Of a DNA stretch of 64,000 bases, positions 31,692 to 42,611 are shown piece after piece. Under the pieces are notes generated by a model. It saw nothing but the letters and a program-made list of their open reading frames with translations. It ran no database searches and was not told where the DNA came from. The translations under genes were made by a program, and so were the position numbers. The stretch comes from Lepidurus packardi (lineage: Eukaryota; Arthropoda; Branchiopoda; Notostraca; Triopsidae): the NCBI GenBank assembly GCA_023053545.1, contig JAKZAN010000004.1:806001-870000 (forward strand). Direction: 5' to 3'. How positions within the stretch are numbered: position 1 is the first letter of the stretch; each line of letters opens with the position of its first letter.

Positions 31692-32363
31692 CTAAAACAA
31701 CCTTTGAAGAATCCAGACAAACTCAACAAAAGTACAACGCAGAGAAGAACCCAGATGGCTGCAAAAAATGCTGCTGGTTCACTGCAAAGTTAGCTGCCCT
31801 GGGCGGTACCTATTTGCCAAGAGAAACAAAAACTCTATGAAAACAATTATTGATATCTTATTACCAAATTAAAGCTAGCATGTATTGCACGAATAATGTT
31901 TAAATAGCAGTAAATTAAATAGTATCAAATGGAAATCAAACCAATCTACCAATAAAAAATGGCAATGAAACTGGAAAGTACTGAAGTTTTTCCACTATCG
32001 TGCTGAAAAATTCCCCGCAAAAGTGAACGCTTACCATGTGCAGTTTATTACGCCAATTTCAACGAGCCACTCTATCCCATTGTATGCTAGTAAGCTCTCC
32101 TTATGTTAAATAGAAAAAAAAGTGAAAATACAAAAATCCTTCATTTTTTCTAAACATTTCGTTTGTTTAGAAAATCTAAATGTTGTCTAAACGTTGGAGT
32201 GTGGAGGCAACGGACAGCCTGTTATCGCTCTTAAAAATGGCAAGAACGGGCTTAACTGGCATACTTAGAGGTTAAACTTGGTACATTAATTAAGTCTAAG
32301 CGAATGCGAATATTCCCCACTTATTTCTTACCTCTAAAACTTCCAAAAAGTTCCACTTTTTAA
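31692..32363 (+). repeat. 672 bp direct repeat, copy 2
   Basis: Same sequence as 28481-29152. It abuts the left terminal repeat of the OTU element, which therefore interrupted the end of this copy. Confidence 0.92.
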
Positions 32364-32487
32364 TGGATTGGCTATCACAACCCTTCTTCTAGACCGCTGC
32401 AAGCCGCTGCAACTCGCAGAAAAGCGGGTTCAGCCATGTTAGGGGAGGGGCTAGCGATCCGCTGCGAGGGTTGCATGCCGCAGCACA

Positions 32488-32527
32488 CTATATAAGGCCG
32501 TTGCATTGAACCATTCTTCCTTCAGTC
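32488..32527 (+). promoter_or_regulatory. TATA box and TCAGT initiator of the OTU gene
   Basis: CTATATAAGG at 32488-32497 and TTCAGTC at 32521-32527, about 33 bases apart, the canonical arthropod arrangement. The predicted start near 32524 gives a 5' leader of about 290 bases made of repeated AACCCGGATTA-like sequence before the ATG at 32812. Confidence 0.75.
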
Positions 32528-32811
32528 CTTCACTGTGTTTCGCATGTTAGCTAGCAATTGTAGCGTAGTGCCTTATAGTGTAGTTCTTCTAACCCGGATT
32601 AATTATTTAATGTAGTTCCTCTTAACCTTGGATTAGATTTTTCAGTAAGGTTATTTTTTATTGCATTCTGTGTTTCCCTTTGACTTTTTTCTTGGATTGA
32701 TTATTTAGTTCTGTTCTTCTTTAACCCGGATTATTTTTTTTCCTCTTAACCCTGGATTAGATTATTTGACTTTTTTCTTCTAACAGATTAACCCTTTCTC
32801 TCTTTACTAAT

Positions 32812-35230
32812 ATGAGTAAATCAAGGGCGCAGTTTTTTAAAAATTGTCTACGCGATCTTGAACGTAGAGCAAATTTGCCTGCGTCGGCCTACGATAGTTC
32901 TTCAAGAGCGCCCATACTGATTAGTAACGAACATTTTGAGAAGTTTAGGCAGGCGTGTTTTTCAAAGAAAACAGTTCGATGCTTACCCTCTCCCGAAGCG
33001 TATTGCAATATGGCAATCTCAGAGTTTTAATATTGACCAAATTGACACAACTGCTTCCAGTACTTTGCCCGAGCGTTTGAGCGAATGTTTAGCTTTGTGC
33101 AGCAATGGAGATGGGAATTGTTTCTACAATTCCGCTTCTTTGTCTTTGTTCGGCAACCAAAGGCATGCCGTTGAGTTGCGCTGCCGAGTTGTGGTCGAAT
33201 TAGCAACCAATTATGAGTTGTACTCCAGGGAGTCGGCAGGATACCTCTCGATGAAACAAATTGGAACCCTAGTCGAATACTCAGGATTCACTTTCGACCG
33301 TGTTAAATTCACGGGCGTTGACTCAGTGTGCCCTACAGGTATTCCACCGGCGGAAGACTGTTTTAAGTACTATTCCATGGAACACGCCAGGGATCGGGAA
33401 TATTCGAGCATTATTGCATTCCCAGCTTTGGCTAATGTTTGTAAGATAGCCGTGGAGTCAGTTTATCCGAAAGCGGATGGAATCAGAGCATCTCACCAAG
33501 CGAATTTTTTAAACGAGACGTTTTCACCAAGCGGTGCCGTTTCCTCTGAAACTATTCGAATTTTGTGGACTGGGCTTTTGGCAAACTTCACGAAGAAGGA
33601 AAATGGACGTTTAGTCCCTCCAACATCCTGGAATCCCAATCATTTTGTGCCTGTGATTGAGCGTGCTAGTCAGTCACCCCTCTTTTTGTCAGAGAACTGC
33701 ACTCTTCCGGTTCTTGATGTGGTAGAAACTGCGTCAGTTATTCCCAGTCATCCAATTGAAACTACAAATGTGATAACACCTGTTGCAGTTTCTTTTTGCA
33801 GCTCTATGCAAAATAGTAGTAGCTCTGTTAGTTCAGGGCTTCGCGAGTCGTTCTCGCATGAAAATTCAAGCTCAGATTTTGAATTGTCTGTCCCAAAAGC
33901 TTTTGCCGCCAATAATGGAGAGCACGAAGAAAATGTCACTAAAGCCATTTCATCGAATGGTAAAACACCTGGTGTGAAGTCAGGCAGAGTAGTATCTCAT
34001 ACCAAACAAGGGCCTTCAAAATTTTCGTGCAAGGGATGTGAAACTACGTTAAAAACAAATCAAAATTTGGAGAATCACATTAAAAACAAGCGCTGCAAGT
34101 TTCAGCTAGGAAAACAAAGCTCTAGTCAAATTCTGCTTGCCGAGCAAGGATCTAAGGGCTTTATTTGCGAAGACTGTAAAACCGTTTTCACAAGGAAGAG
34201 CACTTTAAAGGTGCACATAGAAAAGAAAAGATGTAGCAAGTCTAGTTTTGAGTGCCCGCAGTGTAGTTTGCAGTTTTCTAGAACAGACATGCTCACCCGT
34301 CATGTAGAATTAGTTCATTCTCTTGAATTAGAAGAAACACGTACTTCTGAGGAGATCCCCTTAATTGGCCCGGTAGACAAGAAGCATTCCTTAAACGTGA
34401 TTTCAGTTGACAAGCAGCAATTGCACATCTTAGTCGAGTTAGATCAGTCAGAGCCGACTTACGACCCAGTAATAAATTCTGCGTTTCAGAGCAGTGTTAG
34501 TGGTAGCGTGTCTGCTGATACCATTAATTGCAGTACTTTAGTCATCGATTCTGACGACGAATTCTGTAACGTTGCTAGAAAAAAGAGAAAGCTCGAACAG
34601 AAACCAAGAATAATTTGCTATCACCCTGGCTGTGAAGAGAAGCTGTCACATCTGACGTCTTATGTTAAGCATGTTAACAATAAACATGGTTTGTCCTGCC
34701 AGCTAGAGAAATTCAGTTTTTCTAACGAGAACAGTTTCATGTCGTGGAAAACAGAGATCGAAAGAAATGCTTGTGTTAGTTTCCGTAATCGAAGGGGAGC
34801 TCGGAAGTGCACTAGTTACAGTATAACAACCTACGTGTGCAATCGCTCTTTCTCGTATAAAAATCGGGATACAGGCAAACGTGCCTTGAAGCGACTAAAG
34901 TCTTGTTGTACGGGTGTCCGTTGTACCAGCTTTATAATTGCGCTAGTATCGCACCTTACAAAAAGAATTAAGGTTACATGTTGCCTAACTCATGTTGGCC
35001 ATGATCGTTTACCAGGTCGTTGTCGCCTTCATAAGGGAACAGAAGAAGAATTACAACATAAGCTTATGATCGGAATCCCTAAACGCAAAATTGTTGAGAG
35101 TTGTATGGCAGAACCCATCACCAGTGATGTACTTTCTAGGGATCAGGCCGTTACCATGAAAGATTTACATAACATAGCTCAGAAAAATTCCATTTCATTG
35201 TGTTGTGTTTTGAAATTTGAATTTTATTAG
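32812..35230 (+). pseudogene. OTU protease / C2H2 zinc-finger protein (one frameshift near start)
   Basis: The ATG at 32812 opens a frame (MSKSRAQFFKNCLRD...) that stops at 33030; the main frame begins without ATG and runs to 35230. One extra base, most simply in the TTTTT run at about 32957, connects them. The main frame has an OTU cysteine-protease core: Asp/Cys in NGDGNCFYNSASLSLFG and the His in NPNHFVPVI. Then come a Ser-rich linker, three adjacent C2H2 fingers, a separate CYHPGC..H finger, and a C-terminal Cys/His domain (CCTGVRCTSF, CCLTHVGHD) resembling the WRKY/GCM/FLYWCH-like fingers of transposases. Expected activities are deubiquitinase-like cleavage and DNA binding. The shift may be a real mutation, an assembly error or programmed. 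Confidence 0.75.
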
Positions 35231-37030
35231 AACATTGCAGAAATATACAATTAAACAAGAAAAATATTTTTTTTATTTTACAAAGTAATTTTTATTTTTT
35301 CAGGCATATTTTAATAGGCATTATGCGGTCACAGCATTATTACAGCGGCCACGGAAGTGTGCATAACAAAAAAGGTAACCAGAAGCAACTACTGTACATA
35401 CAAAAAAGCTTAATAACTGACATGTCAGCACTCTTTTCAACTTATCCATGACACAACGCCATCAGTGGGGCAGATTAACTTTTTTTGCAAAAAACTCATA
35501 ACTCCCGATGGATTTTTTGACAGGAAGGTTAGCAACGTCTGCAAAATCTTTTCTGATCATTTTAACGGCTTTCCTTACTTTTTCTATTGCCCACACCCAA
35601 TAACAGCGAAATGAAGCGTGAAATTTAGCGAAAACTAAAAGAATTAATAAAGGAAACTCTAAAGATCGCAAAAACTAAATACAACTTTGTAGACTGCTAG
35701 GTGGTTGCCTATAGTCGCTCCGGGTTTCGGCTTTTCGAGGTTTTGCCGCCTAGTCGCTCCGGGTTTAGGCTTTTAGGCAAAAAGTCAGTACTGCTCACCG
35801 TGTACTCCCTTCCTGTCTTCTCTTCCCACGGTACGTAGGCTACACAATCTTTTCTGCTTTTTCCAGAATCTTCCTTACTTTTGCTATTGCCCCGCACCCA
35901 CTACTTGTTTTTAGGCTTTTCTACCTCAAACTTTGTCTTCCAAATTTGGCTTATATGAAGAATTTGCTATGCGGTTTAATAGTGTTGATAGAAGAAGACA
36001 CTACATAGCTGATGGGCTATGTGTCTTTTGCAAACAATCTACGTCTATTCTCTCTGTCGTGTCAATAAACGGCGAAAACGGACCACATTTCGAGTTTTTA
36101 TTTCAGAGTGGTAAATATTTTGAGAATTTTACTCACTTCTGTTGGGTTTTCATCTGTACTTCTTTTTGGTGGGCCATATCAAATCCAAACTGGGCTCATT
36201 TATTCTAGTTTTTTTCCAAATGAAGTCCAAATAAAGGTGAAAAAGAGTTTTTACTTTTGATCCGTGATTACTTTAACCCTGTGTAACGAGTGAATTTGCT
36301 TGCCATACAGAATAAAGACACTTAGCCTATATTAATACAACATTAACCCATGCTTATAGAAGCTGCTTATTCTTCGAAGTCGGTAAGTTAGCTCACCGTG
36401 TATTCCCTTCCTGTCTTTTCTTCCCACGTTCCGACGGTCCACGAAAACCAAAAGCTCATAACTCCCGATCGACTTTGACAGGGAGTAGCAACGTCTACAA
36501 AATCTTTTCTAACTATTTTGAGATTTTTCCTTATTTTTGCTAGTGCCCGCATCTGCTCATTGCTTTTACACTTCTTACCTGTTTTGCAAATTTGGCTATA
36601 ATAAGATTATTAGCTTTTATACGAAGAATGTAATGTTATGTGGCTTAAAACATAGCGTTGCATAGAAGGCGGAAGACACTAGATAGCCGACGGTGTTCCT
36701 CCATACGTAGTAGTGTAAAGAACAATCCCTACACAATTATAGCTGACCACGTACAGCTCACTTCCAAGATGCCAAAAATCAAGTATCAGATCAGACTTCC
36801 GACTCCTCCTTTCTCTTTCATTCACACCGTTTGCTTCTGACTGTACATTTCCTTTTGTATATTGTTTAGCCATTCTGCACATTCCGATCAAACGTTTTAT
36901 AAACGTTCCTCTTCTTCTTCGGGTCCAATGGCCCTTGAGGTCTCACGCGCGTTCTCTTGTTAATATAATCGAATCCGCCAAGCACCCAGTCTTGATTAGA
37001 CGCTGATGTAGATTACTGACCAATTTAACC
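33572..37030 (+). repeat. Right arm of the 3.46 kb inverted repeat
   Basis: Counterpart of 1-3462. Besides the gene it contains 35231-37030, which has no gene but three degenerate copies of a motif including ACTCCCGATNGA and CTTCCTGTCTTNTCTTCCCACG. Confidence 0.93.
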
Positions 37031-38225
37031 GAAGAATAGTTTGAATAAACTTGCAGGATCTTACCGTTGTGCCAAGACCGAATCCACTCGGCCCAAACAA
37101 TCAAAACAATCTTATTTTGCCCAAAACAGTTTCCTACAGTAGTATTCCTTAATTATGCTACCCTTGGCGTAAGCTGATCACTTCCTTGACTTGCTGTATA
37201 CAGCCTCCAATTCTCTAGAGATTACCTCAGGCGGATAAAAACTTTTTGGATTCAGGATAGGTACAAGCACAGATTTCTTCGAGCAATCACACAATCTACT
37301 CGAGGTCTTGTAAAAAGTAGTCTAGTAAAACAAGTTCCTTTAACAAATCTAAACGCCCTACATTTGTCATTGTAATTCTTGTGATCTAAGGCAAGCGTCA
37401 TGTAGCTCATTTATAAGTTAATCATGGTTGCTGCCTGACTTTGATAATTAGCTATAATGCAGCAGTCCAAACGAACCGCTGGTCTATTCAGTAAAGCACA
37501 ACACAGGAACCTTTTTTCCCAAAACCATTGTTTAAGCAAATATAAACTGACTGTATTCGAAACCGTAGGAGCTTATATACGGGTAGTTCAGGACGCAAAT
37601 ATAGAAAGTACAATACAACAATAAGTCGTCCGAGTGCGGTCAATCAACAGTACAAGTACAAGTAGAATAAGGTCAGATCACAGACTTACGTCAAATACCA
37701 AACAGAATCCCCCAACACCAAGGTTAATTAATACGAATACACATCCTTACACAAATACAACATTCCCTTTCTTTCCGGGGCATACATTTATCAAGGATAC
37801 GATCATACGCTTTGAAACTCTCGATATGGCCGTCACGAAAAAAATGCTTTCCTATTTTAGAGCTCCGGAAATTCTATGGGTCAAAGTAATATTCGTTACA
37901 CCATAAGTAATAAGTTTACCAGTCATACTTGGTGTCTTACAAGAAGAATGGAACGAAGAAAAAAGTCAGCAGCAGCATCATACGTTCCCAAAGAAAAGTT
38001 TCGAACTTCTCGTCCTTTATTTTTTGTATTTAAGGTTTTTATTTTTTACTTAAGGTATTAATTAAAAGCATAATTCGGGCAATGGTCTTCTTAGTTAAAA
38101 CTTGTTACTAAACAACAAAGGATGAGGCTGTTGGGGTAACATTCAACTTTCACTGTACGTTTTTAGTCGTATCAATATCCATTCCGTTTTATTTCTCAGT
38201 TGTCAAAAACCATACTGAACACATA
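37031..38225. other. No gene seen (inside OTU element)
   Basis: Single-copy-looking AT-rich sequence with only short frames and no motif I recognise. Confidence 0.6.
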
Positions 38226-38247
38226 ATATTTATTCTTTTGGTTCTAA

Positions 38248-38365
38248 GCACCCTCGGGCGTCAGCCGCGGCAAAGCATGGGGAGAAAAATACAGATCACG
38301 TGCAACACTGTTGGTTTATGTGTTTTGCTGCTTTTAAGCCAACTCCTACAACATGCCTAAACCCG
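38248..38365 (+). repeat. Dispersed repeat, related to 41493-41610
   Basis: TAAGCACCCTCGGGCGTCAG... to ...GCTTTTAAGCCAACTCCTA has a diverged relative at 41493-41610 (shared GATCAC, GTTTTGCTGCTTTTAAG). It lies just inside the right end of the OTU element, so 41493-41610 may be a relic of another copy. Confidence 0.75.
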
Positions 38366-38486
38366 CTTTTATGCGAGTTGCAGCGGATTGCCGCGGTCTG
38401 GAAAAACTGGAAAGATGGGGTTGCAATAGCCTAACGTAGTGAAGCTGATGATATATCTCTGACTGTCCCTACTGCTAATATGAAGA

Positions 38487-39154
38487 ATGAGTGGTTTTAA
38501 GGAGAGACGATTTCTTCTCAATAAATACCATGAATACATGGACCAGATTGGGCCCCTAAGGAAGTTTCGGAACAAGAAGTCCATGTGGGAGAGAATTTCG
38601 CAAGATCTTGTCGAGATTTCATCTTTAAAAAGCGGCGTGCAGTGTGAAAACCGGTACAAAACACTCATGAAACGTAAGATGCCAACGTAAGATGTTGATG
38701 TAAGATGTAAGGTGCGTAAGATGTAAGGTGCGTAAGATGTAAGATGTAAGGTGCGTAAGATGTAAGATGTAAGGTGCGTAAGATGTAAGGTGCTGTTGAT
38801 GCCAACAAGATGACCGGCAATACCAGGACCTCGATTGCATACAAAGAAGAATTGAGTAAGTTGGCTGCCCTTGATGATTCCATTGAACCGGAGGTAAGAC
38901 GAGGTGTTGGTATTGTTCAATATAAAAAAGACGCCAATACCTTGGAAAAGGAACCGCGTGTTGTGTCGCCCAACGCATGGTTGAGTTCGCCGGAGGAAGA
39001 ACCTGTCTCAAAGAAAGGAAAGTACTCTACCACACAGAGTTTAATACTTCAGGTGCTTCAGGAGAAACAAGTTTCTTCGAAGATAAAAGAAGAATTGAAG
39101 CAGGAGCGCCACAAAGAGCGTTTAGCATTAATTAAATCCCTCTTTGAAAAATAA
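38487..39154 (+). pseudogene. Harbinger Myb/SANT-like accessory protein, split by a minisatellite
   Basis: The first part (38487-38690) has a Myb/trihelix-like DNA-binding domain: LLNKYHEYMDQIGPLRKFRN, then SMWERISQDL and CENRYKTLMKRK. The second part (38810-39154) continues the family C terminus (YKEELSKLAALDDSIEPE, then a Lys/Glu-rich helix). Between them a GATGTAAGGTGCGTAA minisatellite introduces stops. In PIF/Harbinger elements this protein brings the transposase to the DNA; the transposase gene lies convergently at 39645-41029. Confidence 0.8.
38676..38803. repeat. Minisatellite inside the Myb-like gene
   Basis: About eight short units built from AAGATGTAAGGTGCGT and AAGATGTAAGATGTAAGG. 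It replaces or expands the linker codons and breaks the frame. Confidence 0.9.
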
Positions 39155-39644
39155 ATACTTGTTTGCTAGTCCCTATTTGCTCTGATTGTTTGTGATTGAA
39201 GAATACGAAAATAACAGTAAAAGGCTCGTTTAACACTCGTTCATTGCCCGTTCAAAGCTCGTCTGTAAGACTCGTTTTTTGTAGCAATTGGAAAATCATT
39301 TGTTCTCAATTTTGTGATTTTATATGGGTATTCTTATAATAGAGTTTTTTGCATACGTCGTTTTTCTTTCGTGATTTATTGTACTGGTGATTTTAGATAA
39401 GTGATTTACAAAGGTGATTTAAAGCTGCTGCCTTGTGGAGTCTGTGAAGTTCGCAAATGTTCTGAAAACCAAAGTAATGATTGTCCGAATATTCACTGTT
39501 TGCTCAATGCACAAAAACTAAAGTGTTGTAAGAATTTTGTCCAAGAGATAATTGTATTCAGTGATATGGCATCACTTGAATTTTCCCATGTTCTTTGAGT
39601 ATAGCAACGTTTAATTTAAAATACAAGTTTTGCAGAAAATTGCG

Positions 39645-41029
39645 TTAGAACGAAAATTTGTACACCTTATAATTCAAAGAAAATATTAACCAGCCATTTG
39701 CAAGGCAATGCGCTGCCGCTTTGCTTCTCCAAACTGCCGTGATGGTGCTTCCTGATGGCTGACGGTGGTTTTCGTCAATAGAGTTGCTGTCTACGATGTC
39801 CGCATCAAAATCATCCGTCAAGTCATTGAATCGTATGCACAAATTGTGCAGTACACAACAAGAAATTATGAACTCGGTAATTTTATCAACAGAATGGAAT
39901 TCGAGGTGCATTAGTTGTCGGAATCTCTGCTTTAAGATTCCAAAGGCATTTTCAATTACGACCCTTGTTGAACATAGCTTGCGATTGAAGCCTTGCTGCT
40001 GAGGGGTCAAGTTTCCAAAATTTTTATAAGGAGTTAACAGCCATTCGGTTAAAGGGTATGCTGAATCTCCTGAACAAAACTGTTAATATTTTAGTTACAG
40101 ATTTAAACGTTTACCCAGAAGATGGTAATCCCCGCCGTTGCAGATTACCGGCAAGTCGTTCGAAATAAACGACAACTTGTAGACCCTGGCGTCATGAATT
40201 TTACTGGAGGTTCCCGTGAATACGTCAATAAATGATTTGTTTGCATCGCAGATGCCTTGTAAAGTTACGGACAGCTGGTCATGACGATTTATATATGTTG
40301 ACCGTATTTTATGGACAGGTTTTCTAATGGATATATAGCTTCCATCAATACACCCAAGCACACCGGGGAACCCAGAAATCTAGAAACATTTTCTGCATAG
40401 CCTCTTATGCTGTAATATATAAGTATTTACCCTTTGAAATTCGTCCGCTACTTTTTGTTTAGCTTCCGAAGTGCGAGGGAAACATATATATTCCGGAGCG
40501 ATTTCAACCAGGAAATTCATTACTCTTTCTACTTGGTTAAACAAGGATGACTCTCCAATACCAAACCGCCCAGCGGTATCTCGCAGACACGATTTATTAC
40601 CTGCAAACCTATAAAATCATCCCTTAAAATCTACATAGAAACATTTTAGGACATTACCATAAGAAAGACAAAATATGGTTGTCTGCTGAGTTTGGTGGGC
40701 TTCCCCCTTTTTCGCGACAATTCGGGTAATGCGAAGAATTGGCAAATAAGTAAATAAGCCGGTTACACACCCGCCGCGACATTCGGAAATTTTTCCTAAA
40801 CTAAAAAGCAGTACTCTTAAACGGATAACGTAAACATATCATAACTATAATTTACCTCTTCTTCTGAGTACAACCCTATAATGAATTCGTAATTTTGTAT
40901 TTTCGGCCTCGGAATTTTTGAATCCAAAAGTAGCACCGCAACAAGTTCGTCAGTATCACTTTCACTTGAACTAGATGATGAAATTTCCTCTAAAAGGAGA
41001 TATTGTTTTTGTTTAACAGTGAGACTCAT
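39645..41029 (-). pseudogene. PIF/Harbinger DDE transposase
   Basis: Exons on the - strand: 40856-41029 (MSLTVKQKQYLLLEE, Ser/Glu run), about 40670-40799, about 40435-40610 (RFGIGESSLFNQVERVM), 40095-40380 and 39645-40080. The catalytic DDE_Tnp_4 domain has Asp in LGCIDGSYI, Asp in GDSAYPLTEW and Glu in VVIENAFGIL, and typical HDQLSVTLQGICD and HDARVY. Exon 2 (MSRRVCNRLIYLFA) follows exon 1 in a different phase by simple splicing, so a one-base shift or an unusual splice site is likely. The core is otherwise intact. Terminal repeats were not resolved because the right side runs into the 203 bp duplication. Confidence 0.75.
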
Positions 41030-41082
41030 ATTTGGCGCCAAAAGTTGCAGCACGTAAACCCAGCACTGACAAAATAGTCAGT

Positions 41083-41488
41083 GCAGCAAAAGTTGCCTTG
41101 TTGTCAACTGACTCCGTGCGCCCTGCCCCAGTTCAACACGTTGTTGTCAACTGACTCAGTGCGCCCTGCCCCAGTTGAACACGTTCACTGCTACCGCACC
41201 GTACAGCACTTAGCAGTTGAATACGTTTCTGGCACTCAGTGCTAGGAAATGTTGCACCAGTGCTCCCAGTTGAAAACGCTATCAGTGAAGCAAAAGTTGC
41301 CTTGTTGTCAACTGACTCAGTGCGCCCTGCCCCAGGTGAACACGTTGTTGTCAACTGACTCAGTGCGCCCTGCCCCAGTTGAACACGTTCAGTGCTACCG
41401 CACCGTACAGCACTTAGCAGTTGAATACGTTTCTGGCACTCAGTGCTAGGAAATGTTGCACCAGTGCTCCCAGTTGAAAACGCTATAA
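41083..41488. repeat. 203 bp tandem duplication
   Basis: AGCAAAAGTTGCCTTGTTG starts at 41086 and again at 41289. Each unit itself contains a doubled TTGTCAACTGACTC...GCGCCCTGCCCCAG subunit. No gene. It touches the upstream end of the Harbinger transposase gene. Confidence 0.92.
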
Positions 41489-41998
41489 GCACCCTGGGGT
41501 GTAAGACGCGGCAATGCCTGGGCAGATAAAATAGATCACATACACCATTGCTGCTTTTATGCGTTTTGCTGCTTTTAAGACACCTCCTAAAACACGGCTG
41601 AATCAGCTTTCCTGCTTTTAGATGTAAATAAGAAAGGGTCAGGCTAGCTTAACGTCTTGTTTGCTTCTCTGATTTGTTGTAAACCGCCACGGAACACTAG
41701 TAAAATACGGAACACTAGAAAATACTAGGTGAGTTGTCTGATTTGGAGGCGAGTTTGGCACTAGCCACATCACTCTTTGCGCCCAGAACTGCATGGTTAA
41801 TGTGCCTATTTGAACGGTATTTTATCTATTCAATTATACAAGAATAAGTCATTGGAAATGTGCAATAATTGTAGCATGCTTGACCTTATTAAGCTAAAAT
41901 GTCATTAAGAGAGACGTGCTATATTAGAGACTTTCAGAAAAGCAGCCAAAATTCCGAACTTCGGCTCGGGTCGCATTTTAGATACTCTTGCATACGTC
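41489..41998. other. Gene-free, contains relic repeat 41493-41610
   Basis: Apart from the repeat shared with 38248-38365, I see no gene. The last 8 bases (CATACGTC) are the target duplication of the following hAT element. Confidence 0.7.
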
Positions 41999-42015
41999 CA
42001 GGCCCGTACCCAGGA

Positions 42016-42046
<31 letters not shown>

Positions 42047-42611
42047 TTTAACCCGAGAACTTGAAATCCTATTTTTTTCGTATACCATCTTAATCTATCA
42101 AGTTTTCCATACAGAATGTAGAGAGTTAGACGACAACAATATACACATAAAGTTAATTTTCACATTCAAACTAGCGAGTTTTTTTGTCTACGTTTAGCCT
42201 GCCACTGTGACGTTGGTTCATGTTACACCTTACGGAGGTAATATCCGGTTGGTTTCATCGTATTTAACCCGTGTCGCAGAGGTGTTCCCCACCGCCACCA
42301 CTAGGAGGAGTCGACGTCAGCGGCAATAAATTTAAATAAAATTAACTTGCTAATGAGTGTAACATTTATAAACATGAAGTGCACAATTTTGCAAAAACAT
42401 AATATTTAATATAAACATATAAATTTAAATAATAGTATAAATTGTCATAAACAAAATAAAAAATGCAGAAAATTATGAAAGTAGTTTAATAACGATAACT
42501 AAGTAATGTTACCAATATAATTATTTGCCATAAATTACTACTAACGAGAAATATGAAGCTTCTAGTACTGTTATGCTAAAATACCATACTAAGTAATACA
42601 TATTATAAATA

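Larger units (their letters stand above)
32365..38432 (+). mobile_element. TIR element carrying the OTU/zinc-finger gene (about 6.07 kb)
   Basis: Ends form a roughly 75 bp imperfect inverted repeat: both begin GGCTAT, then CAACCC, AGACCGC, CCGCTGCAACTCGCA, AAAAGCGGGTT and CATGTT. Inside are a promoter (32489-32526), one gene (32812-35230) and 3.2 kb without a gene. The first 9 bases outside each end (TAATGGATT and TAACGTAGT) match at only 6 positions, so a target duplication is unproven. No DDE transposase is recognised, so this is either a non-autonomous element or one of a family I cannot name. Confidence 0.65.

Noticed and set aside
32365-35230. Ordinary host vertnin-like gene
   Set aside because: It is present in two near-identical copies within a TIR-bounded unit, which fits a mobile element better; not fully excluded.
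32356-38441. MULE with 9 bp target duplication
   Set aside because: TAATGGATT and TAACGTAGT agree at only 6 of 9 positions and no MULE DDE domain is recognised; left undecided.
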